In this document: one piece after another, positions 15,898 to 24,188 of the stretch
Layout: each line of letters starts with the position of its first letter
Position numbering within the stretch: position 1 is the first letter of the stretch
From: an uncultured Collinsella sp.
GTDB lineage: Bacteria > Actinomycetota > Coriobacteriia > Coriobacteriales > Coriobacteriaceae
Direction: 5' to 3'
NCBI GenBank assembly: GCA_900546115.1
Contig: URBQ01000007.1
Span: 1-64,000, forward strand
Length of the DNA stretch: 64,000 nt
Program-made: the position numbers and the translations under genes
The notes under the pieces: generated by a model
What the model was told of the DNA's origin: nothing
The model's input: only the letters and a program-made list of their open reading frames with translations
The model's database searches: none

Positions 15898-17814
15898 ATG
15901 GTCGCATTCGATCGCAACCCGCAAGACTTTAAGTATCTGCGCCTGCTGTCGAGACAGTTCCCCACCGAGCAATCCGCGTTTACCGAGATCATCAATCTCT
16001 CAGCCATCCTCAACCTGCCCAAAGGCACCGAGCATTTTATGAGCGACGTGCATGGCGAGTACGAGGCCTTTATGCACATCCTCAACAACTGCTCGGGCGT
16101 CGTGCGCGAGCATGTCGACGAGATTTTTGGCGACACGCTTACCTTTGACGAAAAGGGCGAGCTGTGCACGCTCATCTACTACCCGCACGAGAAGATCGAG
16201 CTGGTCCGCAGCCAGCGCGAGGACTCGCCCACCTGGTACAAAACGATGCTTGACCAGCTCATCATGGTCGCTCGTTCGCTTTCAAGCCGCTACACCCGCT
16301 CCAAGGTTCGTAAGGCCATCCCACGCGATTACGCCTACATCATCGACGAGCTGCTACACACGCATCCGGATGAGAACAACTATCGTGTGCGCTATCACGA
16401 GCGCATCGTGGAGTCCATCCTGGAGACCGCAAGCGCCGACGACTTTATCGAGTCGCTCGCCTCGCTCATCAAGCGCCTGGCCGTCGACCACCTGCACCTG
16501 GTGGGCGACATCTTCGACCGCGGCGGCGGCGCGGCCAAGATTATGGACCGTCTGCTCACCTACCATTCACTCGACATCCAGTGGGGCAACCACGACCTGC
16601 TGTGGATGGGCGCTGCGGCCGGTGAGCCCGCCTGCATCGCCACGGTGCTGCGCAACAACCTACGCTACGACAACTACGAGATCCTGGAGAACGACTACGG
16701 CATCTCGCTGCGTGAGCTTGTCGCCTTTGCCGATGCCACCTACACCGCCGGTGAGTCCATCACCCCGCTGATCAAGGCCGTCAACGTCCTACTCTTTAAG
16801 CTCGAGGGCCAGATTATCCAGCGCCACCCCGAGTTCGATATGACCGACCGCCTGTTACTCGACAAGATCAACCACGACACCGGCACGGTCACGCTCGCCG
16901 ACGGCAGCGTGTGGCCGCTCACGACCAACGACTTCCCCACCGTCGACCCGACGGACCCCTATACGCTCACGTCTCAGGAGCAGCACATCATCGACAAGCT
17001 CGTGTCCGAGTTTGTCACCGCCGATCACCTGCATCGCCATATCGATTTCCTCTATTCCCACGGCTCGATGTACAAGGTCGCCAACGGCAACCTGCTGTTC
17101 CATGGCTGCGTGCCGCTCAACGAAGACGGCACCTTTAGCAGCATGAACTGTCTGGGCACCTGGCACGCTGGCCGCGATTATCTCGATTTTTGCGACCACA
17201 TCGCCCGCCGCGCCTGGCGCGTGGGCGACCGCGACGCCCTCGACTGGATGTGGTACCTGTGGATTGGCTTTAACTCACCCGCCAGCGGACGCCTGGTGCG
17301 TACCTTTGAGCGCGCCTATATCGCCGATAAGAGCACCTGGGTCGAGCCGATGGACCCGTACTTTACGCTTACCAAGTCGCCCTCGGTCTGCGATGACATC
17401 ATGCGCGAGTTTGGCGTCGTGCCCATGGCATGTTCACCGACCGGCCACATCATCAACGGCCACACGCCCGTTAAAACCACCAAGGGTGAGCAGCCCATCC
17501 GCGCCGAGGGCAAACTGCTGGTCATCGATGGCGGCTTCTGCCGCGCTTACCATCCCAAGACGGGTATCGCCGGCTATACGCTCATCTCGAGCTCGCGCGG
17601 CTGCCGCCTCAAGTCGCACCGGGCCTTTACGACGGTTGCCGAGGCACTCACGCGCAACGTGGACATCGAAAGCGAGACCAACCGTTTTGACCTAGCAGAC
17701 CGTCGCCGCATGGTGAGCGACACCGATACTGGCGCCAAGATTCGCAGCCAGATCCAGGATCTGCGCCAGCTGCTCGATGCATATAGAAACGGTGCTATCG
17801 AGGAGCGCGTCTAG
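15898..17814 (+). CDS. fbp: Fructose-1,6-bisphosphatase, class III
   Basis: Class III (Firmicutes-type) FBPase dephosphorylates fructose-1,6-bisphosphate in gluconeogenesis. The 638-residue protein is a metallophosphoesterase: FMSDVHGEYEAF gives the first metal-binding Asp/His, HLVGDIFDRGGGA the second, and IQWGNHDLLWMG the Asn-His pair. HGCVPLNEDG and GHTPVKTTKGEQP, with the following VIDGGFCRAY, match the family's substrate region. AAGGTG lies 6-7 nt before ATG 15898, so the upstream in-frame ATG (15853), which would run through the operator-like repeat, is not used. Length is normal for the family (about 640-670). Confidence 0.96.
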   Translation: MVAFDRNPQDFKYLRLLSRQFPTEQSAFTEIINLSAILNLPKGTEHFMSDVHGEYEAFMHILNNCSGVVREHVDEIFGDTLTFDEKGELCTLIYYPHEKIELVRSQREDSPTWYKTMLDQLIMVARSLSSRYTRSKVRKAIPRDYAYIIDELLHTHPDENNYRVRYHERIVESILETASADDFIESLASLIKRLAVDHLHLVGDIFDRGGGAAKIMDRLLTYHSLDIQWGNHDLLWMGAAAGEPACIATVLRNNLRYDNYEILENDYGISLRELVAFADATYTAGESITPLIKAVNVLLFKLEGQIIQRHPEFDMTDRLLLDKINHDTGTVTLADGSVWPLTTNDFPTVDPTDPYTLTSQEQHIIDKLVSEFVTADHLHRHIDFLYSHGSMYKVANGNLLFHGCVPLNEDGTFSSMNCLGTWHAGRDYLDFCDHIARRAWRVGDRDALDWMWYLWIGFNSPASGRLVRTFERAYIADKSTWVEPMDPYFTLTKSPSVCDDIMREFGVVPMACSPTGHIINGHTPVKTTKGEQPIRAEGKLLVIDGGFCRAYHPKTGIAGYTLISSSRGCRLKSHRAFTTVAEALTRNVDIESETNRFDLADRRRMVSDTDTGAKIRSQIQDLRQLLDAYRNGAIEERV

Positions 17815-17892
17815 CCCCACCCGCGGGGATTGGCTAAACTTGCTGAGTTTGTCATCCCCGCGGCGCCCCGGCCCCACCATAAGGCAGGTACC

Positions 17893-18288
17893 ATGCAAAA
17901 GCTCCTTGCGCAGATCATGAAGTTTGGCGTCGTCGGCGTCATTGCCACGGTCATCGACTTTGGCATTATGAATCTGCTCCACTACGGTCTGGGCCTTAAC
18001 ATCCTAATCGCCAACACCAGCGGCTTTATCATCTCACTCATCTTTAACTACCTCGCAAGCATGAAATACGTGTTTGCGCACAAGGAAGGCATAAGCCGCC
18101 GCCGCGAGTTCGTTATCTTTGTCGTGCTGTCCGTGATCGGCCTGGCACTCAACGACGGTATCGTGTTGACACTCAACGCCGGCCTGGGACTCGAGGCCAA
18201 TATCGCCAAGATCTGCGCCACCGCGCTTGTCATGGTCTACAACTTTGTGACCCGAAAGATCTTCCTGGAAGGCGACGAGACCAAGTAA
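17893..18288 (+). CDS. GtrA-family membrane protein (1)
   Basis: A 131-residue protein with four transmembrane helices of the GtrA/DPMS family, which help move polyprenyl-linked sugars or act with glycosyltransferases in envelope polysaccharide synthesis. The N-terminal MKFGVVGVIATVIDFGIMNLL helix, FNYLASMKYVFAHKEG loop with its conserved Asn-Tyr and Phe, and the terminal YNFVTRKIFLEGDE are hallmarks. I start at 17893, where AAGGCAGGTACC precedes the ATG, rather than at the longer frame. It begins 79 nt after fbp. A close paralogue follows at 18507, and no glycosyltransferase is adjacent. Confidence 0.88.
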   Translation: MQKLLAQIMKFGVVGVIATVIDFGIMNLLHYGLGLNILIANTSGFIISLIFNYLASMKYVFAHKEGISRRREFVIFVVLSVIGLALNDGIVLTLNAGLGLEANIAKICATALVMVYNFVTRKIFLEGDETK

Positions 18289-18506
18289 CTCGCAACCTTA
18301 CAGCTTTACAATGCCCACGGATGACGCGCGTCGAGCGCCGTGTTGTTCGCGGGCATTGCTCGTTTACGGGCAAGTTTTCAACGTTTGCGGATTAGCTCTT
18401 GAATATTTGGCGAGTTCGTATAGTTCTTGGCAAGGACCTTACGTTTCCCTTGCAAAAGCTCTAAAGTATCCTCTGCTCGATTCATCAACGCATTGGATGT
18501 GATTAC

Positions 18507-18914
18507 GTGCGCAAGGCACTGGCACAACCTCATACCAAGCAGTTCCTCAAGTTCGCTGTCGTGGGTCTTGTCTCCTTTGGCATCGACTGGGGTATGCTCA
18601 TTGCGCTCGTCGAGCTGTTTCACCTCGACTTTTTGATGAGCACCACGGTTTCGTTCATCACGTCCGTCGTGGTCAACTACTGGCTCAGCATGAAGTACGT
18701 GTTCGACCACCGCGAGGGCATGAGCCGCAAGCGCGAGTTCACGATCTTCACCATCCTGTCGGTGATCGGCCTGGGCCTCAACGACCTGTACATGTTTGTG
18801 GGCGTCACGTTTTTGAGCATCGGCTACCAGGCCATGAAGGCCATCGCCACGTTCCTCGTCACCTGGTACAACTACTTCAGCCGCCGCTTCTTCCTCGAGG
18901 GCGCACGGTCGTAG
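18507..18914 (+). CDS. GtrA-family membrane protein (2)
   Basis: A 135-residue paralogue of the preceding gene with the same four-helix plan: FLKFAVVGLVSFGIDWGM, a VVNYWLSMKYVFDHREGMSRKREF loop and the end YNYFSRRFFLEGARS. The start is GTG at 18507; the only nearby ATG is followed at once by a stop. The gap of 218 nt from the first copy holds a CAATGCCC/GGGCATTG inverted repeat (18309-18358) and a TATAGT -10-like box (18419-18424), so this copy may have its own promoter. Tandem GtrA genes without a linked glycosyltransferase suggest a duplicated accessory flippase that serves enzymes encoded elsewhere. Confidence 0.88.
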   Translation: MRKALAQPHTKQFLKFAVVGLVSFGIDWGMLIALVELFHLDFLMSTTVSFITSVVVNYWLSMKYVFDHREGMSRKREFTIFTILSVIGLGLNDLYMFVGVTFLSIGYQAMKAIATFLVTWYNYFSRRFFLEGARS

Positions 18915-18938
18915 TCGATTCACTATTTGCTTGAATGT

Positions 18939-18975
18939 AAAACCGGTTGGAATTCCCGTTCCAACCGGTTTTTTT
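18939..18975 (+). terminator. Strong rho-independent terminator
   Basis: AACCGGTTGGAA (18941-18952) and TTCCAACCGGTT (18959-18970) form a perfect 12-bp stem with a 6-nt loop followed by TTTTTG. It ends the GtrA unit. Confidence 0.9.
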
Positions 18976-19013
18976 GTTTGCCGAGAGACCCGGCGACCCA
19001 GTCCCATTCGCAT

Positions 19014-19052
19014 GAAAAACGGGCGGCCCGGATGTTTGTCCGAACCGCCCGT
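19014..19052 (-). terminator. Rho-independent terminator of the DUF4430 operon
   Basis: Read on the minus strand, ACGGGCGG and CCGCCCGT (19045-19052 and 19019-19026) form an 8-bp stem followed by TTTTTC. It lies 22 nt after the stop of the small DUF4430 gene. Confidence 0.8.
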
Positions 19053-19074
19053 CTGGGGCACTATGTCGAGGTCC

Positions 19075-19968
19075 CTAGCCTGTAACGTAATACCAGACCA
19101 CGTTGTCGCCATTGGAGAGAACGTAGTTACTGCAGGCCGTCATGGGCGTTGTGCCGTTGACGGAGTACATCCAGCCGCTCGTGCCACCGTACTGTTTCTC
19201 GGCCAAACCACCAATCGCGGAGACATACGTGCCGTACGACGAGCCATGTGCGTTAACGGAAAGGCCCAGCGCGCACAGGGCATCATAGACGGTAGCGCCT
19301 TCGTTAAAGGTAAAGGTGCCACCAGAAGACACAGGATTGCCCACAGCGCTCGATGTGACCGAAACCGTCACTGTTACGTAGCTGGACTCCTGCGAGCCGC
19401 TCTGGCCGCCCGAGGAGGCGTTTCCACCATTAGAGGATGAGGCTCCATCAGACGACTGGCCACCGCCAGACGCATTGGAAGTATCACCGGCTCCCGTATT
19501 TTGGGCAGCGGATTTATCGCCAGACTTCTTGCCGTCCTGGTCCTCGGACTTCTTGTTATCCGAGTTCTTGTCCGATTCCTTGTTCGAAGACTCGGAATCG
19601 TCCTTGGACTTGGACTCATCAGAATGCTTGGACTCATCTTTTGCGTCATTCGATGACTTGGAATCCTTGGAACTGGCCTCGCCCGAAGTCGTAGTCGAGC
19701 CAGACACCTTGGTGTCCTTGGTGACGACGCTCTCCCCCGTCACGGTCTGAATGATCCAGTCGATGGACCAGGCACCGCTCTCGGAAGGATGGACGAAACC
19801 CAGCGAGACGACGATCAGAATGGTGCACGCGGCAGTCAGGACGCCGAGGAACGTCTTGCGACGAGGGGCGGACGCCGCCGAAGCGGCGCCCTGTTGCTTT
19901 GCATCGTCAAGCTGGATAAACGAGGAATCTGGTTGCTTGGGGTCAGCGTCCTTGGATTTATTGGACAC
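19075..19968 (-). CDS. Membrane-anchored DUF4430 (transcobalamin-like) protein
   Basis: About 297 residues in three parts. A short cytoplasmic N terminus is followed by a hydrophobic anchor (TFLGVLTAACTILIVVSLGFV). Next is a long Ser/Asp/Lys-rich linker of low complexity (about residues 90-200). The C-terminal domain is DUF4430, with the signature GTFTFNEGATVYDALCALGL, then SGWMYSVNG and the final NYVLSNGDNVVWYYV. DUF4430 is related to the C-terminal beta domain of animal transcobalamin and intrinsic factor. The gene starts at or just after the stop of the large upstream DUF4430 gene; I choose GTG 19968 because AGGTG has a usable spacer there, though GTG 19977 is possible. Coupled translation and the shared cobalamin riboswitch point to surface binding of corrinoids; this role is inferred. 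Confidence 0.82.
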   Translation of the reverse strand: MSNKSKDADPKQPDSSFIQLDDAKQQGAASAASAPRRKTFLGVLTAACTILIVVSLGFVHPSESGAWSIDWIIQTVTGESVVTKDTKVSGSTTTSGEASSKDSKSSNDAKDESKHSDESKSKDDSESSNKESDKNSDNKKSEDQDGKKSGDKSAAQNTGAGDTSNASGGGQSSDGASSSNGGNASSGGQSGSQESSYVTVTVSVTSSAVGNPVSSGGTFTFNEGATVYDALCALGLSVNAHGSSYGTYVSAIGGLAEKQYGGTSGWMYSVNGTTPMTACSNYVLSNGDNVVWYYVTG

Positions 19969-19977
19969 AGCCCTCAC

Positions 19978-22900
19978 CTACCGACGTTTGGTGAACACGA
20001 ACACGCCGACGATGGCGAGACCGATGACGCCGGCGGCAACGCCAACAATGGCGAGCGGGTTGGTGCCAGCCTCCTGCTCGGAGGCACTAGAGGACTTCTT
20101 AGCAGTGGTCGTGGAAGCAGCACCCGTATCGGACTTGGAATCGGACTTCTTGTCGGACTTGCTGTCCTTCTTGTCAGACTTCTTCTCGTCCTTCTTATCG
20201 GACTTATCGGTGTCCTTCTTGTCGGACTTGTTGTCCTTGGTCTCGGTCTTGGTCGACACCGTCGTCTTGGTCGTCGGCTTATGACCCGGGGCGATAGCGC
20301 CGCCGGCCTGCTGGCCCTTAGAGCCGGAGCCGGAACCCGTGCCAGTGCCAGCGCCAGCGCCGGAACCGTTGCCAGCGCCACCGTTGCCACCATTAGTGCC
20401 AGAACCGCCATTGCCGCCAGGGTTAACGGCATTCTTGGTCCACTTGGCATACAGTGTCAGATCGGCCGTCACTGGCGTACTGAAGTCATACGCCTGCGTG
20501 CAAGCCTCATCGGTATACCAACCACCGAAAGTGTAGCCATCGCGCGTCGGATCGGCCGGCTTGACCAGCTTGCCGTCGGCCGTAGCAACAAACTTAGTGT
20601 CGCAAGCAGACCCGCCGTTGGAATTAAAGGCAACCGTCCAAGACTCAACAGCCCCCAGCTTGAACAGAGTACCCGAATCATTGATGTAGTACAGGTTGCC
20701 AGAAGCATCGGCAATGACCGGAGAGTCACAGTACTGGTAATGGCCGGCCGCATCATAGATCTGCGTCGCCTCTGCATCGCCGAGAGTATAGCGATACACG
20801 CCACCACCAGCAGAGTAGTTGACGTAATCCTTGCTATCCGCGCTGTTCACGGTGAAGTACACATAGGTCTTGCCGCCCTGAACACTCACCAGCGGAGTAG
20901 CAGCAATACCGTTGAGGCCAGCCGGCAGCGCCTTGCCGTCGGCAGCAGCGACCATCGTGGTCTTGTCCGTCTTCAGGTTATAGAGAACCAGAGCAGAGCC
21001 CGTAGCCGTCTGTCCGCCGACAATCAGATTGTCACCAGACACCGCAGGGGCGCTCAGATTATTCGTAAGGCCCAGATCAACCGTCTTCTGTTCACTCAGC
21101 ACGCCCTTTGCCGAAAGCAAAATCACATGGAGCTTTCCGTCGTGCGTCATCTGATAGAAGGTCGAACCATTGGACGGATCGGCAATGCAATCGGCATTTG
21201 CGACAGCGCCGAGCTTCATGGTCGAAACGACATCGCCCGTCGTCTTATCAATGCACTTAAGCGTGCCCGCGCTCGTAGGAACAATGGTGTACTTATCCGT
21301 CAGCGCAGCGCCAGTCCAATAATAGCCCTCGGAAGGGTCAATGTTCTGCCAAGAGACTTCGCCCGTGGCAATCTTGATACGCTTCAGGGAGCCGTTGCCG
21401 TAGGTCGCGTTGTAATTCTCGTCATACGAAATATCGACCGAGCCTACATAGACGTACTCGCCGTCCGAAACGACGGTGCAGGAGCTCTGCGTCAAGTCCG
21501 TCAAACCAGGCGTCAGCCACTTGCAGATCAGCTTGTCTGCAGTAATCGCCTGGACCGCACCGCCGTTGAGCGGAACGATGATAAGGCCATTGGTATAGAT
21601 CGGACGAGAGGTATAGCTCACCTTGGAGGCAAGCGGCGCAGAGGCAACCTTTTTGCCCGTGGACGAATCGATCTTAATGAGCTCGTTCTCGGTCGCGATG
21701 TACACAAAACCGTTAGCAATGACAGGCTCGCTGCAGTTGGCATACTGCTGACCAGACTCGGCCTTCCAATCGAAGGCCCACTTAAGACCGGCGGCCTGCG
21801 CAGGCGTCTTGGCGTCCGTAACGGACGTACCGTTGCCGCTGTTGCCGTAGCCGGCCCACTCGGCATCCCAATCAGGAGTCGTCGCACTCGGGTCCACGAC
21901 AATCTTGTCGGGATCGGGCATGGGCGAATCGTCGGTGGTATAGGCAAGCGTAACCTTATCGCCGCTCTTGAGCGTAATCTGGTTGGCGCAGAGTAAGGAG
22001 GGCTCTCCATTGATATACAGGTGCCAAGATTTATTGGTCGCAGCATCCCAGGCATACGGCTTGTGATCGAACGGCGAGTTGATGGAATTGAGGAACCAGT
22101 ACTCACCACTCTGGGAGCCGTTGTACGTAACGCCCTTGGCCTTCAGGACCGTCTCAATAAGGTTCTGGGCAGTAGAGCCTTCGGGCAAAGAAACGCTGCT
22201 TGCCGAGCCCCAGCAAGTATTGTTGCCGTTGACATCGGGGCCGACAACATCGACAGACCCAAGAACCTGACCGGGGAGGGCATCGGCGTCAGCACCATAC
22301 ACAAAGGTGACGGCGTCGCCCTCTTGGAGCTCGTAGTTGCCGGCACCGACCGTGGCGGACTTGCCATTTACATAGAATTGCCAATAACTGCGGGTCGCAG
22401 GATCATACTTATAGATCTTACCGTCAAGCGGCGATTTAATGCCGCTGAGGTACCAGCCCCAAGACTCTTCACTAGCAACGAGATCAAGACCAGTCTGCTC
22501 CAGCAGATCCTTGGCAGCAGAACCCGCCTTGAGACTCATCTGACCCGTCGAAGCCCAAACCTGCTGCTTGCCGTCCTTGTCCTTACCGAGGACCTGAACG
22601 GAAGCATGGACAGAATCGGAGGGCAACTGGTCGCCCCAGCCACCGTAGAACCACGTAACGGTATCGCCAGCATGAATGGTGACATTGTCTGCCGTGCAGT
22701 CGCTCGACTTGCCGTTGATGAACAGCTGCCAATAGGTCGAATAATCGAGCGGCTTACCCACCTCAACGCCGTTGTACTTAAGGCTCAGAATGAAGGAGCC
22801 CGCAACAACGGCATCGATGTCATTCGCCTCGAGCGCGACCTTCGTAAGGTCAAGTGCGTTCGAGCCGGACGTCACCACATACTGCGCGTTATCGACCCAA

Positions 22901-23751
22901 GTCTGAGTCTTGCCCTGGGCATCGCGACCAATGACGGTCACATTTGCGGCAACCTGGTCCTTAACGACAGGGGACGAGCTACCAGCCGTATAGGCAAACT
23001 CAATCTTCTGCCCCTGGGTGAGCTTGACGCCGCTCGCGCCAACCGAGGAAGACGCGCCGTCAACAAACAGCTGCCAGTAGGCATAAGTCGCCGGATCGAA
23101 GGCAAGCGTGCGGCCATCGCTCGGGGACGTGATGCTTTCGAGGTAAAAACCGTATGCCGTGTTCGGATCGTATTTCGCCTTGAAGCCCACCTTCTGCTGC
23201 AGCTTAACGAAGGCGTCCGCAGCCGTCGCGCCCTCGTCGAGCTTGAGTTGCGTAGGTGCCACCCAGGTCTGAGCCTTGCCGTCGGCATCGATGCCGATAA
23301 TCGAGAACGAGACCTCGACTTGCTTCTTGGCGACATCGCCGGTTTCTGTCGGGTTCTCTGTCTGGACGGCAGTCGCGGCGGCAGATCCTGCTTGGCCAGC
23401 GGCTACCGTCGAAGACTGCTCACTCGCGGCAGGGTTCTCCCCCGTCGCCGAGCCTTCGTCGCCAGCTGCCGCCCCTGTTGTGGCGGCACTAGCTGCGGGC
23501 GCGCTCCCAGAATCTGAAACCTCGGCGCCGCTCTGCTCGGCGGCACCGCCCGCAAGCGCTGCGTCCTCACTCGGCGTCGCAGCCTGAGCCACAGCCTCGG
23601 CAATGCCCTCGGCGCCCTCGGCCCACAGCTGAGCCGGCGTGGTGCCAAAGGCCATCGCGAAGGCCAGGAATGCCACCAGGCCGCGCTTGGCTACGCCGCG
23701 CGCAATTGCGCCTCGGCGATGCGAGACGCGCTGGCGCTCGTCCACAAACAT
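19978..23751 (-). CDS. Large surface protein: four DUF4430 domains, PQQ-type propeller, InlB-like repeat, C-terminal anchor
   Basis: About 1257 residues. From the N terminus: a signal peptide (RGLVAFLAFAMAFGTTPAQLWA), an Ala/Ser/Glu-rich spacer, and four successive DUF4430 domains each ending in a YWQLFVDG-type or SWHLYINGE motif and a GDxVxxxY strand. After these come repeats typical of a PQQ-like beta-propeller (VIANGFVYIATENELIKID and similar blades), one InlB B-repeat (GYTFGGWYTDEACT ... LYAKWT), a Gly/Asn then Lys/Asp-rich stalk, and a membrane helix with a terminal KRR. No LPxTG motif is seen, so the helix probably stays as the anchor. Start choice: GGGAGG lies 9 nt from ATG 23751; longer in-frame starts (23757, 23838) are possible. 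It is the first gene after the cobalamin riboswitch. Confidence 0.88.
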   Translation of the reverse strand: MFVDERQRVSHRRGAIARGVAKRGLVAFLAFAMAFGTTPAQLWAEGAEGIAEAVAQAATPSEDAALAGGAAEQSGAEVSDSGSAPAASAATTGAAAGDEGSATGENPAASEQSSTVAAGQAGSAAATAVQTENPTETGDVAKKQVEVSFSIIGIDADGKAQTWVAPTQLKLDEGATAADAFVKLQQKVGFKAKYDPNTAYGFYLESITSPSDGRTLAFDPATYAYWQLFVDGASSSVGASGVKLTQGQKIEFAYTAGSSSPVVKDQVAANVTVIGRDAQGKTQTWVDNAQYVVTSGSNALDLTKVALEANDIDAVVAGSFILSLKYNGVEVGKPLDYSTYWQLFINGKSSDCTADNVTIHAGDTVTWFYGGWGDQLPSDSVHASVQVLGKDKDGKQQVWASTGQMSLKAGSAAKDLLEQTGLDLVASEESWGWYLSGIKSPLDGKIYKYDPATRSYWQFYVNGKSATVGAGNYELQEGDAVTFVYGADADALPGQVLGSVDVVGPDVNGNNTCWGSASSVSLPEGSTAQNLIETVLKAKGVTYNGSQSGEYWFLNSINSPFDHKPYAWDAATNKSWHLYINGEPSLLCANQITLKSGDKVTLAYTTDDSPMPDPDKIVVDPSATTPDWDAEWAGYGNSGNGTSVTDAKTPAQAAGLKWAFDWKAESGQQYANCSEPVIANGFVYIATENELIKIDSSTGKKVASAPLASKVSYTSRPIYTNGLIIVPLNGGAVQAITADKLICKWLTPGLTDLTQSSCTVVSDGEYVYVGSVDISYDENYNATYGNGSLKRIKIATGEVSWQNIDPSEGYYWTGAALTDKYTIVPTSAGTLKCIDKTTGDVVSTMKLGAVANADCIADPSNGSTFYQMTHDGKLHVILLSAKGVLSEQKTVDLGLTNNLSAPAVSGDNLIVGGQTATGSALVLYNLKTDKTTMVAAADGKALPAGLNGIAATPLVSVQGGKTYVYFTVNSADSKDYVNYSAGGGVYRYTLGDAEATQIYDAAGHYQYCDSPVIADASGNLYYINDSGTLFKLGAVESWTVAFNSNGGSACDTKFVATADGKLVKPADPTRDGYTFGGWYTDEACTQAYDFSTPVTADLTLYAKWTKNAVNPGGNGGSGTNGGNGGAGNGSGAGAGTGTGSGSGSKGQQAGGAIAPGHKPTTKTTVSTKTETKDNKSDKKDTDKSDKKDEKKSDKKDSKSDKKSDSKSDTGAASTTTAKKSSSASEQEAGTNPLAIVGVAAGVIGLAIVGVFVFTKRR

Positions 23752-23944
23752 ATCCATTTGCCTCCCATTGTCTGTACTTGGAGCGTTGCCTTGAGGCTGC
23801 CCCGCGTCATCGCGCATGTTGCGCTCGAGTTCCCCCATCGGGATCTCTCTTCCCTCCAGAGCCCTATGCACACCGGCAGCATACGCCGCAGCCGCATGCA
23901 AGATGGGAGGCGATCCGACTTAACCTTAACGGCTCAGGCGCGCC

Positions 23945-24080
23945 GTCCGATCTGCGACGCGAACATCCCGAGCCAAGAGGAATTACGGTTACTGGTACAG
24001 CCGGGGACTTGCACCCCGATTCTCCCAAACGCGCAGGAAAACCGCGCATTCGTGCGTCTCCGCACCACCATCTAGGCCAT
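23945..24080 (-). promoter_or_regulatory. Cobalamin (B12) riboswitch
   Basis: On the minus strand the leader contains the conserved cobalamin-riboswitch core: GGGAGAATCGGGGTGCAAGT followed by CCCCGGCTGTACCAGTAACCG, matching the family pattern GGGAA-n-GGTG-AA-TCC and the GCTG-CCC-GCAAC-GTA box. A GGTGGTGCGGAG segment upstream and a GGCTCGGGATG segment downstream fit the paired P3 and closing regions. About 190 nt separate it from the start of the large DUF4430 gene, enough for an expression platform; imperfect GATC-GAC inverted repeats lie there (about 23911-23950). Boundaries are approximate. High cobalamin would be expected to switch the two downstream surface genes off. The gene-free stretch 23752-24188 holds this element and the terminator at 24110-24137. 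Confidence 0.87.
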
Positions 24081-24109
24081 CGATTATTACCGTCAGTATG
24101 GTATCACGC

Positions 24110-24137
24110 AAAAGGGCCTCGCACGCAGGCGAAGCCC
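24110..24137 (-). terminator. Terminator of the aarF operon
   Basis: On the minus strand GGGCTTCG and CGAGGCCC pair with one G-T wobble around a short loop and are followed by TTTTGCG, 51 nt after the aarF stop and upstream of the riboswitch. Confidence 0.65.
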
Positions 24138-24188
24138 AAGGTAAAAGCTATTGTTTGCGATAGGAGAATGCGGTGACGGCCGCAGCCT

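Noticed and set aside
19789..23517. Long plus-strand frames opposite the DUF4430 genes
   Set aside because: They mirror the coding repeats of the surface proteins and match no family.
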